A DNA stretch of 30,558 nucleotides from CAVSIS01 sp963814875 (GTDB lineage Bacteria; Acidobacteriota; Thermoanaerobaculia; Thermoanaerobaculales; Sulfomarinibacteraceae). Below, piece after piece: positions 8,456-16,297 of the stretch; position 1 is the stretch's first letter, and each line of letters opens with the position of its first letter. The notes below the pieces were generated by a model. It saw nothing but the letters and a program-made list of their open reading frames with translations. It was not told the DNA's origin and did no database searches. Where the stretch lies: positions 1-30,558 of the forward strand of contig CAWFFJ010000006.1 in assembly GCA_963814875.1 (NCBI GenBank), given 5' to 3'. A program made the translations under genes and the position numbers.

Positions 8456-9946
8456 CTATCCGAGAAGGCCCTCCAGGAAGGTCGTCGTCAGGACGACACC
8501 GAAGCCGGAAGACCCCGGCGGCAGCCCGTTGTGCTCCCGCTCGTGGTAGGCAACCCCGGCGATGTCGAGGTGGGCCCAGGAGGCCTTTTCGGGGACGAAC
8601 TGCTTGAGAAACGTCCCGGCGGTCACGGCGCCGCCCCACCGGCTGCCGGCGTTCTTGAGGTCCGCCCACTCGCTCTTCAGGTAGCTCAGGTACTCGTCGT
8701 ACAACGGCAGGTGCCAGACACGCTCGCCGACCTTGTCGCCGATCGCGACCAGTGTCCTCGCGAGATCGTCGTCGTTGGCCATCACTCCGGCCGCCTCGTG
8801 TCCCAGGGCCACGACGCACGCCCCGGTGAGGGTTGCGAAGTCGAGCACGACGTCGGGGTTGTAGCGATCGCTGTAGTGGAGGGCGTCAGCGAGCAGGAGC
8901 CGGCCTTCGGCATCGGTGTTGTCCACCTCGACCGTCTTGCCGCTGGCCATCGTCAGGATGTCGCCTGGTCGCAGGGCGGTCCCGGAGGGCAGGTTTTCGG
9001 CGGTCGGGATGAGCGCGATGACTTTCAGCGGCAGGTCGAGCTCGGCCACCGCCCGCATCACGCCCAGGACCGTCGCCGCGCCGCTCATGTCGTACTTCAT
9101 CATCTCCATGCCGCGGGCGGGCTTGATCGAGATGCCGCCGGCATCGAAGGTGATGCCCTTGCCGACCAAAACGACGGACTTCTTCGGCTTCTTGGGCCGG
9201 TGCTCGACGATGATCAGGTGGGGCTCTTGCGCCGAGCCCTGACTGACGCCGATGATCCCACCCATCTTCTCCTTCTGGAGCTCCTTCATGCCGAGGACCG
9301 TGACCCGCAGGCGCGGAATCTCCTCGGCCATCTCGCGGGCGGCCGCGGCGAGGCCCTCGGGCGTCAGATCGTTGGCAGGGCGGTTGGAAAGGTCACGGGC
9401 GAGCTGGATCGCGGTGCGCAGGAGCCGCACACGCTGGAGCCTGGCCTCGAGCTCCTCAACGGTCTCGCCAGCGAGCGGCATGATGTGCAGCCCGTCGATC
9501 TTGTCGAACTCGTTCTTCTTCGACTTGAAATGGTCGAAGGTGTAGTCGGCGAGCGCGGCCTCCTGGATGACGAAGATCCGCGACTCCGCATCCGCGAGAC
9601 CGTGGACCTGGACCGCCGCGGCGAGCCCGATCTGGTACTCCCGGTTGCGCGTCGCCTGAGCGGTCACCCGGCGCAGGGCGGCCCGAAGCCGACCGTGAGT
9701 GAGGCGGCGCTCCTCACCGAGCCCGAAGAAGGTCACCCGGCGTGCGATCGGCAACGGGGACTCGCCGGAGATCATCTCGTTCTCGTCACCGCGAGGTGCG
9801 AGGGCCTCTGCCTTCTGGCTCAGCGCCTTGCTGTCCTTCGCAGAAAGCTCGAGGCCGGCGGCGGGATCGGTGCCGGAGCAGTGGAGAATGTAGAGGCAAT
9901 CGAGTGGTTCTGGGAGCTTTTCGCGTAGCTGGTAGAGATCAGCCAT
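8456..9946 (-). CDS. pepA: Leucyl aminopeptidase, M17 family (PepA-like)
   Basis: This is a cytoplasmic di-metal aminopeptidase of 496 residues that removes N-terminal amino acids and is normally hexameric. The C-terminal catalytic domain has GKGITFDAGG with metal ligands Lys263 and Asp268, then MMKYDMSGAA, then the M17 signature NTDAEGRLL at 343-351 with Asp345, Glu347 and catalytic Arg349. The variable N-terminal domain (1-170) is of normal size. I choose the ATG at 9946. It has GGAGGG 12 bases upstream and leaves a gap to the macrodomain gene, whereas the further in-frame ATG at 10048 would overlap that gene and add 34 unrelated residues. A candidate extended -10 lies about 41 bases upstream. 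M17 enzymes can also bind DNA or act on Cys-Gly; nothing here decides that. Confidence 0.95.
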   Translation of the reverse strand: MADLYQLREKLPEPLDCLYILHCSGTDPAAGLELSAKDSKALSQKAEALAPRGDENEMISGESPLPIARRVTFFGLGEERRLTHGRLRAALRRVTAQATRNREYQIGLAAAVQVHGLADAESRIFVIQEAALADYTFDHFKSKKNEFDKIDGLHIMPLAGETVEELEARLQRVRLLRTAIQLARDLSNRPANDLTPEGLAAAAREMAEEIPRLRVTVLGMKELQKEKMGGIIGVSQGSAQEPHLIIVEHRPKKPKKSVVLVGKGITFDAGGISIKPARGMEMMKYDMSGAATVLGVMRAVAELDLPLKVIALIPTAENLPSGTALRPGDILTMASGKTVEVDNTDAEGRLLLADALHYSDRYNPDVVLDFATLTGACVVALGHEAAGVMANDDDLARTLVAIGDKVGERVWHLPLYDEYLSYLKSEWADLKNAGSRWGGAVTAGTFLKQFVPEKASWAHLDIAGVAYHEREHNGLPPGSSGFGVVLTTTFLEGLLG

Positions 9947-9986
9947 AAGGCGGGGTGTCCCTCCGTCTTCGTCTATCCAGCCGCTA

Positions 9987-9995
9987 ATTGTAACA
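9987..9995 (-). promoter_or_regulatory. Candidate extended -10 promoter for pepA
   Basis: On the minus strand TG-T-TACAAT occurs about 41 bases before the pepA ATG, in a locally AT-rich patch of an otherwise GC-rich gap. No convincing -35 is present, as expected for the extended -10 type. If real, the leader is about 35 bases. Confidence 0.4.
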
Positions 9996-10013
9996 TATCC
10001 GTCGAGTAGCGTC

Positions 10014-10571
10014 TCATTCGGTCGCTTTCGCGATTGCACCGAGTGCAATGGCGAAGAGCTCCGCAGTCAGTCGGTCGAAGGCGACGAGGCGCACACGGTC
10101 GACGGATCCGGGGTGCGCGGAGAGCCAGCCGGCGAGCTCGTGCACGATGACCCGCGTGCCATCCTGCTTGGGGTAGCCGAAGATGCCGGTCGAGATCGCC
10201 GGCAGGGCGACCGATCGAGCACCGATGTCGCTCGCACGGTCGAGAGCAGAGCGGACGGCGCTGCGGAGCTTGGTCTCCTCGTTGCCTTCGCCCCACCTCG
10301 GCCCGACCGCGTGGATCACCCACCGCGCCGCCAGTGAGCCGGCCCCGGTGACGGCCGCGCCGCCGACCGGAACCGGAGCGAGGCGGTCGGACTCCTCCTG
10401 GATGACTGCGCCGCCGGCGCGCACGATCGCGCCGGCGAGGCCGCCTCCGTGGGCGAGATGCTGGTTGGCGGCATTGACCACGGCATCGACCGTTTCACAC
10501 GTGATGTCGCCGAGCACCGCGTCGACGGTGCAGGCTGAGAGCGTCGTGGTTTCGAGCACCATGGCGTCCAT
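10014..10571 (-). CDS. Macrodomain protein (ADP-ribose/O-acetyl-ADP-ribose binding, YmdB/MacroD type)
   Basis: This 185-residue single-domain protein has the classic macrodomain motifs. GDIT at about 21-24 precedes VDAVVNAAN (residues 29-37), then the GGGLAGAIVRAGG loop, which contacts the distal ribose, then ALPAISTGIFGYP (about 123-135), which wraps the phosphates. Asn34 and Asn37 and the GGG loop are kept, so hydrolysis of O-acetyl-ADP-ribose or removal of ADP-ribose from proteins is plausible. The start ATG at 10571 has GGAGG at 10577-10581, five bases upstream. It lies 67 bases upstream of pepA on the same strand and may be co-transcribed, although pepA has its own candidate promoter. 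No NAD-consuming partner such as a sirtuin or DarT-like toxin is adjacent. Confidence 0.92.
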   Translation of the reverse strand: MDAMVLETTTLSACTVDAVLGDITCETVDAVVNAANQHLAHGGGLAGAIVRAGGAVIQEESDRLAPVPVGGAAVTGAGSLAARWVIHAVGPRWGEGNEETKLRSAVRSALDRASDIGARSVALPAISTGIFGYPKQDGTRVIVHELAGWLSAHPGSVDRVRLVAFDRLTAELFAIALGAIAKATE

Positions 10572-11001
10572 CGCGACCTCCTCGCCGTGTGTCTCGCTCT
10601 ATCTTCGCATTGGGTGGCTCCGGGTTCGAGCGCGCGCGATGCAGTACTACGCCTCCAGGATTCGTTTTTTCTTGGAGGATCCTGTGCCAGCGGATGTTCA
10701 GGTATCTGTCCTCTGGAGTGATCCGCAGAAGACAGAACCACCAAGACACCAAGACACCAAGCCATCGCAGGGCGCGCGGCGGGGCCCTGGGTACGGCTTG
10801 GGTTCTCCCCATCGCGTGCTCCCCTGGCGCAGCTCCCTGGAAGCCAGGGTTGGAAATGCGCCCCTAACCCCTGAACGTCCTCTTGGTGTCTTGGTGTCTT
10901 GGTGGTGAGATTCCGCCGCTTCGACCAGATGCCAACGATCCGGGGCTGCGAGAGCACCACCCTTGGGTTGCGGGCGACGCCTGCGATGGGCAGGCTAGAC
11001 T
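10572..11001. other. Gene-free stretch with an inverted-repeat element
   Basis: No credible coding sequence is present between the divergent macrodomain and crotonase-like genes. The left part (10648-10675) has CCTCCA and TGGAGG arms around a T6 run. The centre is the inverted-repeat element at 10737-10906. The remaining 95 bases show no clear promoter. Confidence 0.6.
10737..10906. mobile_element. MITE-like element with perfect 25-bp terminal inverted repeats
   Basis: The arm at 10737-10761 is a perfect reverse complement of 10882-10906, 25 of 25 bases. Each arm is itself built from tandem 8-base units (CCAAGACA). The 120-base interior is GC-rich, includes the small hairpin CCCTGG-AAG-CCAGGG at 10835-10849, and has no reading frame of note. 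I see no clear target-site duplication, so a non-autonomous transposon is a guess. A regulatory or REP-type palindrome is the alternative. Confidence 0.55.
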
Positions 11002-11625
11002 ATGGATCCGATGATCACAAGGGACTGGCAGCCTGACGGAGAGGCCGAGCGACAGCTCGAGGAGCTGATCCTGCTCACCGAGCGGCCCGACGTGCTCGTA
11101 GTCCGATTCTCCGGAGACGGCCGCGGTGCGCCACCGCCGTGGTCCCGGCTCGAAGCGTGGACGAGGTCTCGGGCCGTGACGGTGGCGGTCGTTGCGGCAC
11201 CGCTCGGCTCCCCGGGCCTCGATGTTGCACTGACGGCGGACCTCGTGCTGCTTCGGCCCGCTGCGACGCTGCGTCTCCCCACGGCCGAGGTAGCCCCGTC
11301 GGCGGGCGTGCTGTGGGCGCTGGGTCGGGCCGGAACCCGTGCGCTGCGGATCGGCCTGCTCGAACCGCACGTTCTCACGGCCGACGAGGGCGTCGACCTC
11401 GGGCTCGCCCACCAGCTCGTTCCGGACGATGAGGAGCTCCCCGTCGGCGGCGGGCGCTCGCTGGCGGCGCTGGTCGCGGCGCGCGACCTGCTGCGCGCCC
11501 GCTCCGGGTCCGCCTCCGGCTCGCTCGCGCTCGAGCTGGCGACCTTTCGCCTGTTGTTCGCGATCGGTCACCCGGAGGAAGGGGCCCGCGCCTTCCTCGA
11601 GCGGCGACCGCCGCGTTTCGAGTGA
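11002..11625 (+). CDS. Degenerate crotonase-fold (enoyl-CoA hydratase/isomerase-like) protein
   Basis: This is a protein of about 207 residues. The middle resembles the crotonase core: GLDVALTADLVLL (74-86) stands where GGGxxLALxCDxxxA is expected, followed by LRLPTAEVAPSAG and LTADEGVDLGLAHQLVP. The C-terminus HPEEGARAFLERRPPRF closely matches the EG..AFLEKR.P.F ending of enoyl-CoA hydratases. It is shorter than the usual 250-260 residues. The oxyanion-hole GGG and the glutamate matching rat Glu164 appear to be lost (ALRIGL there), so catalysis by the standard mechanism is doubtful. It precedes an acyl-CoA dehydrogenase on the same strand, which fits fatty-acid or amino-acid breakdown. The start could be either ATG, at 11002 or 11011. 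The assignment is by motif pattern only. Confidence 0.65.
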   Translation: MDPMITRDWQPDGEAERQLEELILLTERPDVLVVRFSGDGRGAPPPWSRLEAWTRSRAVTVAVVAAPLGSPGLDVALTADLVLLRPAATLRLPTAEVAPSAGVLWALGRAGTRALRIGLLEPHVLTADEGVDLGLAHQLVPDDEELPVGGGRSLAALVAARDLLRARSGSASGSLALELATFRLLFAIGHPEEGARAFLERRPPRFE

Positions 11626-11645
11626 CGCGCGCTCCAGGCGCCGCA

Positions 11646-11706
11646 AGAAAGGGAGGAGGTGAGGAGGTCAGAAGGTGAGGAGGTAGGGGAGCGGGGAGGT
11701 GAGGTA
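11646..11706 (+). repeat. Purine-only-like G-rich tract with short direct repeats
   Basis: About 60 bases are almost entirely G and A on the plus strand. GGTGAGGAGGT occurs at 11658-11668 and again at 11674-11684 (16-base period), with a partial third unit near 11698. It begins about 20 bases after the crotonase-like stop and ends 60 bases before the dehydrogenase start. Several GG and GGGG runs could form a quadruplex. Confidence 0.6.
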
Positions 11707-11765
11707 CGATCCGCTCGAGCCGGATTCTGCGGGCCGGCATTGAGCGATTCACGAGGGAGACGCCG

Positions 11766-12920
11766 ATGATCCACGGCCTCGACGAGCAGCAGGAGATGGT
11801 CCTCGACATGGTACGGGCGTTCGCCCGCGACCGGGTGGCGCCCGGGGCGGCAGAGCGTGACCGCACCGGAGAGTTTCCGACCGACCTCTTCCGCGAGATG
11901 GGCGAGCTCGGCCTGCTCGGCATGTTCGTCCCGGAGGAGTATGGCGGCGCCGGTATGGACGTCGTCTCCTACCTGCTCGCGGTCGAGGAGCTGGCCCGCG
12001 CCGACGCCTCGGTCGCGGTCTCGATGTCAGTGACCAACTCGGTGTGCTGCTGGCCGATCCTCACCTTCGGCAGCGACGAGCAGAAGCGCAGGTGGCTGCC
12101 GCCGTTGGCCTCTGGCGAGGTCCTGGGCGGCTTCATGCTCACCGAGCCGGAGGCCGGTTCCGACGCCGCCGCCCTGAGGACGCGCTACCGGGACGCCGGC
12201 GACCACTGGGTCCTCGACGGCTCCAAGGCTTGGATCACGAATGCCGGCCTGGCGAGGACCTTCGTCTGCCTGGCGACCAGCGATCCGGCGCTCGGCACCA
12301 AGGGTATCTCGGCCTTCATCCTCGACGCCGACCAGCCGGGCGTGCAGGTGGCAAAACCCGAGGAGAAGATGGGTCTGAGGGCGTCGAAGACCTGCATGGT
12401 CAGCCTCGACGGCGCGCGGGTCGACAAGGACGCCATGCTCGGCGGGGAGGGGCAGGGGTTCAAGATCGCCCTCGCCACCCTCGACCACTCGCGGCTTGGC
12501 ATCGCCGCCCAGGCGGTGGGCATCGCCCAGGCGGCGTTCGACGAGTCGTTGCGCTACGCGCGCGACCGCAAGCAGTTCGGGCGCGCGATCCTCGAGCACC
12601 AGGCGATCGCCTTCCGGCTCGCCGAGATGGACACCGAGCTGGCCGCGGCCCGAGCGCTGATGCACCAGGCGGCGGAGGCCAGCCGGCGCCCGGGGCGGCA
12701 CTCCCGTGAGTCCGCCCGCGCCAAGCTCTACGCCTCCGAGATGTGCAACCGGATGGTCGCGTGGGCGGTCCAGGTCCACGGTGGCTACGGCTACTCCCGC
12801 GAGTACGCCGTCGAGCGGCTCTATCGCGACGCCCGGGTCACCACCATCTACGAGGGCACCTCCGAGGTCCAAAAGATGGTGATCGCCAGGGTGCTCCTGG
12901 AGGAGGCCGCGAGGCTTTGA
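11766..12920 (+). CDS. Acyl-CoA dehydrogenase (short/branched-chain type)
   Basis: This FAD flavoprotein of 384 residues is full length for the family. The N-terminal helical domain runs to about residue 115. The FAD-binding middle domain contains GGFMLTEPEAGSDAA and WITNAG. The C-terminal domain contains RKQFGRAI (about 271-278), QVHGGYGYSREY and the active-site segment TIYEGTSEVQKMVIAR, with the catalytic base Glu363 in the position used by short- and medium-chain and butyryl-CoA dehydrogenases. It oxidises acyl-CoA to enoyl-CoA and passes electrons to an electron-transferring flavoprotein, which is not encoded in this window. The ATG at 11766 follows GAGGGAGA. The crotonase-like gene upstream would act on the next intermediate if active. 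The chain-length preference cannot be read from motifs. Confidence 0.95.
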   Translation: MIHGLDEQQEMVLDMVRAFARDRVAPGAAERDRTGEFPTDLFREMGELGLLGMFVPEEYGGAGMDVVSYLLAVEELARADASVAVSMSVTNSVCCWPILTFGSDEQKRRWLPPLASGEVLGGFMLTEPEAGSDAAALRTRYRDAGDHWVLDGSKAWITNAGLARTFVCLATSDPALGTKGISAFILDADQPGVQVAKPEEKMGLRASKTCMVSLDGARVDKDAMLGGEGQGFKIALATLDHSRLGIAAQAVGIAQAAFDESLRYARDRKQFGRAILEHQAIAFRLAEMDTELAAARALMHQAAEASRRPGRHSRESARAKLYASEMCNRMVAWAVQVHGGYGYSREYAVERLYRDARVTTIYEGTSEVQKMVIARVLLEEAARL

Positions 12921-13103
12921 GCGCCGGAGTCGAGACAACGCGACGCTCCCCAGGGACTGGGTCCGGGGTCCCCTCTTGCAACGCGCCGTGGCGCCGAGTG
13001 GGGAGGGCCGACTGACTCGGGCGCGCGGTTGGGGTCGCCGTCGCCAGCAGCCTTGAGGGTCGGATTCGTTGCTCTCTCGAGGATCGACTCGGTGGCGCGG
13101 ACA

Positions 13104-14216
13104 TCAGGCCCTTCCCCTCGAGCTGGATCCGAGCGTCCACTGGAGTCGTCGGAACCACATCGGCGAGCCTGCGGGGGTGGCGGCCTCAATCTGGGCAGCG
13201 TGAGGCCACGCCCTGCGCAGCACGGACAGCCAGCCGTGCCGCGACCGACGGCCGGCCGCGAGTCGCGCGAGCACCATCGAAGCCATGGTCGGCTGTGCTT
13301 CGTTCGTGTTCCGGTACCGGCGCCACACAATCCGCTCGGGCGCACGCAGCTCACCTACGAGCACCTCGGCGACGTTTTTGCACGCAGTGCCCGGCCAGCG
13401 GCGATCAGCTATCGAAGATGCGAGCGCTACCGGCAGTGCGGCATCCCATCGTCTCGCCGTGCAGGCAACCTCCTCCGGGTCAAAGCCGATGCCGTAGGCA
13501 GCGATTCTCGCCAGGTCGAGGTGGAGGTAGAGCGGCCGAGGGGGCGAGGCGGTCCAGCTGTGAACCGCGGCGATGACGAACGCGTGGTGGAGCGTCGCCC
13601 GCCGAGCCATCTGACCCAGCTCGGGATTGGGAACTGCAGCAGCCAGCACGTCGCCGGCCGATGCCTCGGGCATCCAGCCCCAGAGCCGGAAGTGGAGCTC
13701 GAGCAGGATCCTTCCGGGGTGCTTCATGCCCCAGTTGTGGCCCTCGCTGCGAACGTAGTCGATGTAGCTGGGAGTCTCGCACCTTTCTCTCCACCCGCAG
13801 GAGCGCAGCGCCCCCACTGCATCTTCCACCTGCGCCACGGACACGAGCAGGTCCATGTCGGTGGTCGGGCGATCCTCGGGGGCGGCGTAGACGCGGGTTG
13901 CGAGGTCGATCCCCTTGAGCGGCAGCCATGCAATGCCGGCCTGATCGAAGACCCTGCCGAGTTCCCTGAGTTGATGCTCGATGCGGAGCCAGTACGCCGC
14001 GGCGCGAAATCGGGCCATCCGCCAAGCCTCGACGCCCGGTGCGGTGACGCGATGGTGATGGGCGAATTGTGCGAGGAGGGGCCCGAGACGGTGCCTCGCG
14101 GCAATCGTTCCGTCGGTGTCGATCTCGCCGAGCATCTGGAGGGCCTGTAGATGACCGTCGACCGCCCGCGCCAGCAGCGCGCGCTCAGCTGCCTCCGACC
14201 CTGCCTCCGCCTTCAT
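13104..14216 (-). CDS. Uncharacterised nucleotidyltransferase (NTP_transf_5, PF14907-like)
   Basis: This is a 370-residue protein. The nucleotidyltransferase core shows LPLKGIDLA with Lys101, then RPTTDMDLLV with the metal-binding pair Asp120 and Asp122, spaced as in the NTP_transf_5 family. HNWGMKHP and LLELHFRLWGW follow, where family members often carry a His-rich motif before a third acidic residue. The rest is helical, with an Arg-rich tail. The family is poorly characterised; some members sit in lasso-peptide and other RiPP or polysaccharide clusters beside ABC exporters. Here a single-chain ABC exporter gene lies directly upstream on the same strand, 115 bases away. No precursor peptide or lasso cyclase was found. 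The function is therefore open; the fold assignment is fairly firm. Confidence 0.72.
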   Translation of the reverse strand: MKAEAGSEAAERALLARAVDGHLQALQMLGEIDTDGTIAARHRLGPLLAQFAHHHRVTAPGVEAWRMARFRAAAYWLRIEHQLRELGRVFDQAGIAWLPLKGIDLATRVYAAPEDRPTTDMDLLVSVAQVEDAVGALRSCGWRERCETPSYIDYVRSEGHNWGMKHPGRILLELHFRLWGWMPEASAGDVLAAAVPNPELGQMARRATLHHAFVIAAVHSWTASPPRPLYLHLDLARIAAYGIGFDPEEVACTARRWDAALPVALASSIADRRWPGTACKNVAEVLVGELRAPERIVWRRYRNTNEAQPTMASMVLARLAAGRRSRHGWLSVLRRAWPHAAQIEAATPAGSPMWFRRLQWTLGSSSRGRA

Positions 14217-14331
14217 CTTCGCTCATCATGCAAGTCACGGGACGGGCTGTCCATGGGGCGGCGGTCGGCCGGATGGAGTTGTGGCGTCGCCGCGCGGTCG
14301 TGACCGCCCGACTGCTGCGGGACGATCGCTC

Positions 14332-16146
14332 TTACCGATACGCTCCCGCCTGTGCGTTGAACATCGTGGAGTACTTCCCGGCTTGGGCCATGAGCTCGGC
14401 GTGGGAGCCAGACTCCACGATCCGGCCCGCCTCGACGACGTAGATCCTGTCGGCGAGCTTGACGGTCGAGAAGCGGTGGCTGACCAGGATCGCCATCCGC
14501 CCCTCGATCGCGCGCCGGAAGCCGGCGAAGACCTCCGCCTCCGCGAGCGGGTCCATGGCGCTGGTGGGCTCGTCGAGGACCACGATCTGCGAGCTGCGCA
14601 CAAACGCGCGCGCGAGCGCGATCTTCTGCCACTCGCCGACGCTGAGCTCGTGGCCGCCCTCGAACCAGGTCCCGAGCACGGTGTCGAGCCCGTCCGGCAG
14701 GTGCTCGAGCAGGCGCTCGGCGCCGGCCTCCGCCGCGGCCTCCGCGATCCGGGGATCCTCCGGTGCGAGGCGCGTGTTGGCGAGCCAGATGTTCTCCCGC
14801 GCGGTGAGGCTGTAGCGCGCATAGTCCTGGAAGATCACGCTGATCTGACGCCGGAGCTCCACCAGAGACAGCTCCCGCAGGTCGATTCCGTCGAGGGTGA
14901 TGCGCCCGCCGGTGGGATCGTAGAGACGACACAGGAGCTTGACCAAAGTCGTCTTGCCGGAGCCGTTCTGGCCGACCAGGGCGATGACCTCGCCAGGACC
15001 GACCTCGAGATCGATCGCCTCGAGGACCTCGCGCTGCTGACGGGGGTAGGTGAAGTCCACGCCCTCGAAGCGTAGACCGGTCTCGAGGCGGCGGGGCATG
15101 GCCCGGGGTCTCGGAGCGTCCACGATGTGAGGCCGGAACTCCATGAACTCGAAGAAGTTGCTCAGGAACAGGCTGTCCTCGTAGAGCCCGGCGAGGCTGC
15201 CGAGCGCGCCGTTGAGCGAGCTGAGCCCGCGCTGGAAGGCCTGGAAGTACATGACCAGATCGCCGATCGTGAGAGTGCCGCGGATGGCGAGGTCGGCGAT
15301 GAAGACAAAGGTCGCGAACACGAGCACGGCAGCGGTGGCCTGTGCGGCGAAGTCCCCCAGCGACCGCCAGCTGGCCAGCCGGATGCGCTCGCGCCGGATC
15401 AGAGTGCGCAGATCCTGGAAGCGCTGGCGGAAGATGGCGCCGAGGTCGAACAGGCGCAGCTCCTTGGCGTTGCCGGCGCCGGTCAGGATGGTGTGGTAGT
15501 ACCACGCGCGGCGCTCGCTCTCGGTGCGGCTGCGCTGCCAGGCGTAGGTCCTCTTCGAGTAGCGCAGGCGGACGAACAGGCCGGGCGACGCGGCGATCAG
15601 GAGGACGACCGCCACCGCCGGATGGAGCGTCGCAAGCAGGGCGGTGATCGCGGCCAGCGAGAGCCCGTTCTGGGCCAGCAGGCCGAGGCCGCTGACGATT
15701 CGCATCGGGCGGAAGGGCGCCTCCTGCTGGGCCCGGTGGAAGGCGTCGTAGAAGCTCGGGTTCTCGTAGTACTCGAGGTCCACCTCGACCGATTTCGCGT
15801 GCAGCAGGTCGGACATGGCGTCGGTCACGACCGCCGACTGGGCCTCGGTGACGAGGCCCGAGAGCGCGCCCGCGAGGGCCGTCAGGATCCCGACCCCGGC
15901 CGCGACCGCAATCCAGGTCGCGGCCCGGCCGAGCGCGGCGCCCGGGTCCGGGGAGCCGATGCCGGCGGTGACGGCGTCGACGATGAGCTTGATCAGGTAG
16001 AGCCCGGCGAGCGGGAGCAGCGCCTGCAGCACGGTCAATGCGTAGCCGGCCAGGGTCAGGCGCGGAGCGACCTTCCACACCAGGAGGAAGGCCCGGCGCA
16101 GCCGCAGCAGCCCGCGCAGGCGGGCGCTCAGGCTCGGCGGCGCCAT
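14332..16146 (-). CDS. Single-chain ABC exporter (membrane domain fused to ATPase)
   Basis: This is a 604-residue half-transporter expected to work as a homodimer. The membrane domain (about residues 20-330) has six predicted helices and the YYENPSFYDAF segment seen in many peptide-type exporters. The ATPase has Walker A GQNGSGKTT with Lys398, the Q-loop FQDYARYSL, the signature LSVGEWQ followed by KIALARAF, Walker B VVLDEP with a normal catalytic Glu, and the switch SHRFS. The LSVGEWQ signature recurs in exporters found with peptide-biosynthesis genes, from memory rather than a search. There is no C39 peptidase domain. A nucleotidyltransferase gene lies downstream on the same strand. A candidate sigma-70 promoter sits inside the end of the upstream xth gene. 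The substrate is unknown. Confidence 0.9.
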   Translation of the reverse strand: MAPPSLSARLRGLLRLRRAFLLVWKVAPRLTLAGYALTVLQALLPLAGLYLIKLIVDAVTAGIGSPDPGAALGRAATWIAVAAGVGILTALAGALSGLVTEAQSAVVTDAMSDLLHAKSVEVDLEYYENPSFYDAFHRAQQEAPFRPMRIVSGLGLLAQNGLSLAAITALLATLHPAVAVVLLIAASPGLFVRLRYSKRTYAWQRSRTESERRAWYYHTILTGAGNAKELRLFDLGAIFRQRFQDLRTLIRRERIRLASWRSLGDFAAQATAAVLVFATFVFIADLAIRGTLTIGDLVMYFQAFQRGLSSLNGALGSLAGLYEDSLFLSNFFEFMEFRPHIVDAPRPRAMPRRLETGLRFEGVDFTYPRQQREVLEAIDLEVGPGEVIALVGQNGSGKTTLVKLLCRLYDPTGGRITLDGIDLRELSLVELRRQISVIFQDYARYSLTARENIWLANTRLAPEDPRIAEAAAEAGAERLLEHLPDGLDTVLGTWFEGGHELSVGEWQKIALARAFVRSSQIVVLDEPTSAMDPLAEAEVFAGFRRAIEGRMAILVSHRFSTVKLADRIYVVEAGRIVESGSHAELMAQAGKYSTMFNAQAGAYR

Positions 16147-16267
16147 TGTCGTGCGCTTCCCTGCGGCCGCCGGAGGGCGTGGGGTCTCACGGCCAGGTAT
16201 ACCGTCCGAGGCGCCTCGAATGCCGGCGTGGCGGGGGATTCGGCGTGTGTCGGTTCACTGGACGCAG

Positions 16268-16297
16268 AGTATAGGGGAGGTGCGGCAGTCATGTCGC
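16268..16297 (-). promoter_or_regulatory. Candidate sigma-70-type promoter for the single-chain ABC exporter
   Basis: On the minus strand GCGACA (16292-16297) and TATACT (16268-16273) are separated by 18 bases and point toward the ATG at 16146. The -35 overlaps the last codons of xth. This gives a leader of about 115 bases. Confidence 0.4.

Noticed and set aside
10014..10571. Macrodomain protein as the antitoxin of a DarTG-type system
   Set aside because: No toxin gene is adjacent, and the neighbour is a housekeeping aminopeptidase.
10648..10675. T6 run with CCTCCA/TGGAGG arms as an intrinsic terminator
   Set aside because: The T-run lies in the loop rather than after the stem, so it does not have terminator form on the plus strand.
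10737..10906. The CCAAGACA units as a CRISPR array
   Set aside because: The units are 8 bases, adjacent without spacers, and arranged as inverted arms. No cas genes are present.
14217..14331. A short frame beginning MDSPSRDLHDERR before the nucleotidyltransferase as a RiPP precursor
   Set aside because: It has 13 codons, no ribosome site and no leader/core character.
14213..16078. A 621-codon second frame on the same strand as the single-chain ABC exporter
   Set aside because: It is Arg/Pro/Ala-rich and lacks motifs, while the other frame has every ABC motif in order.
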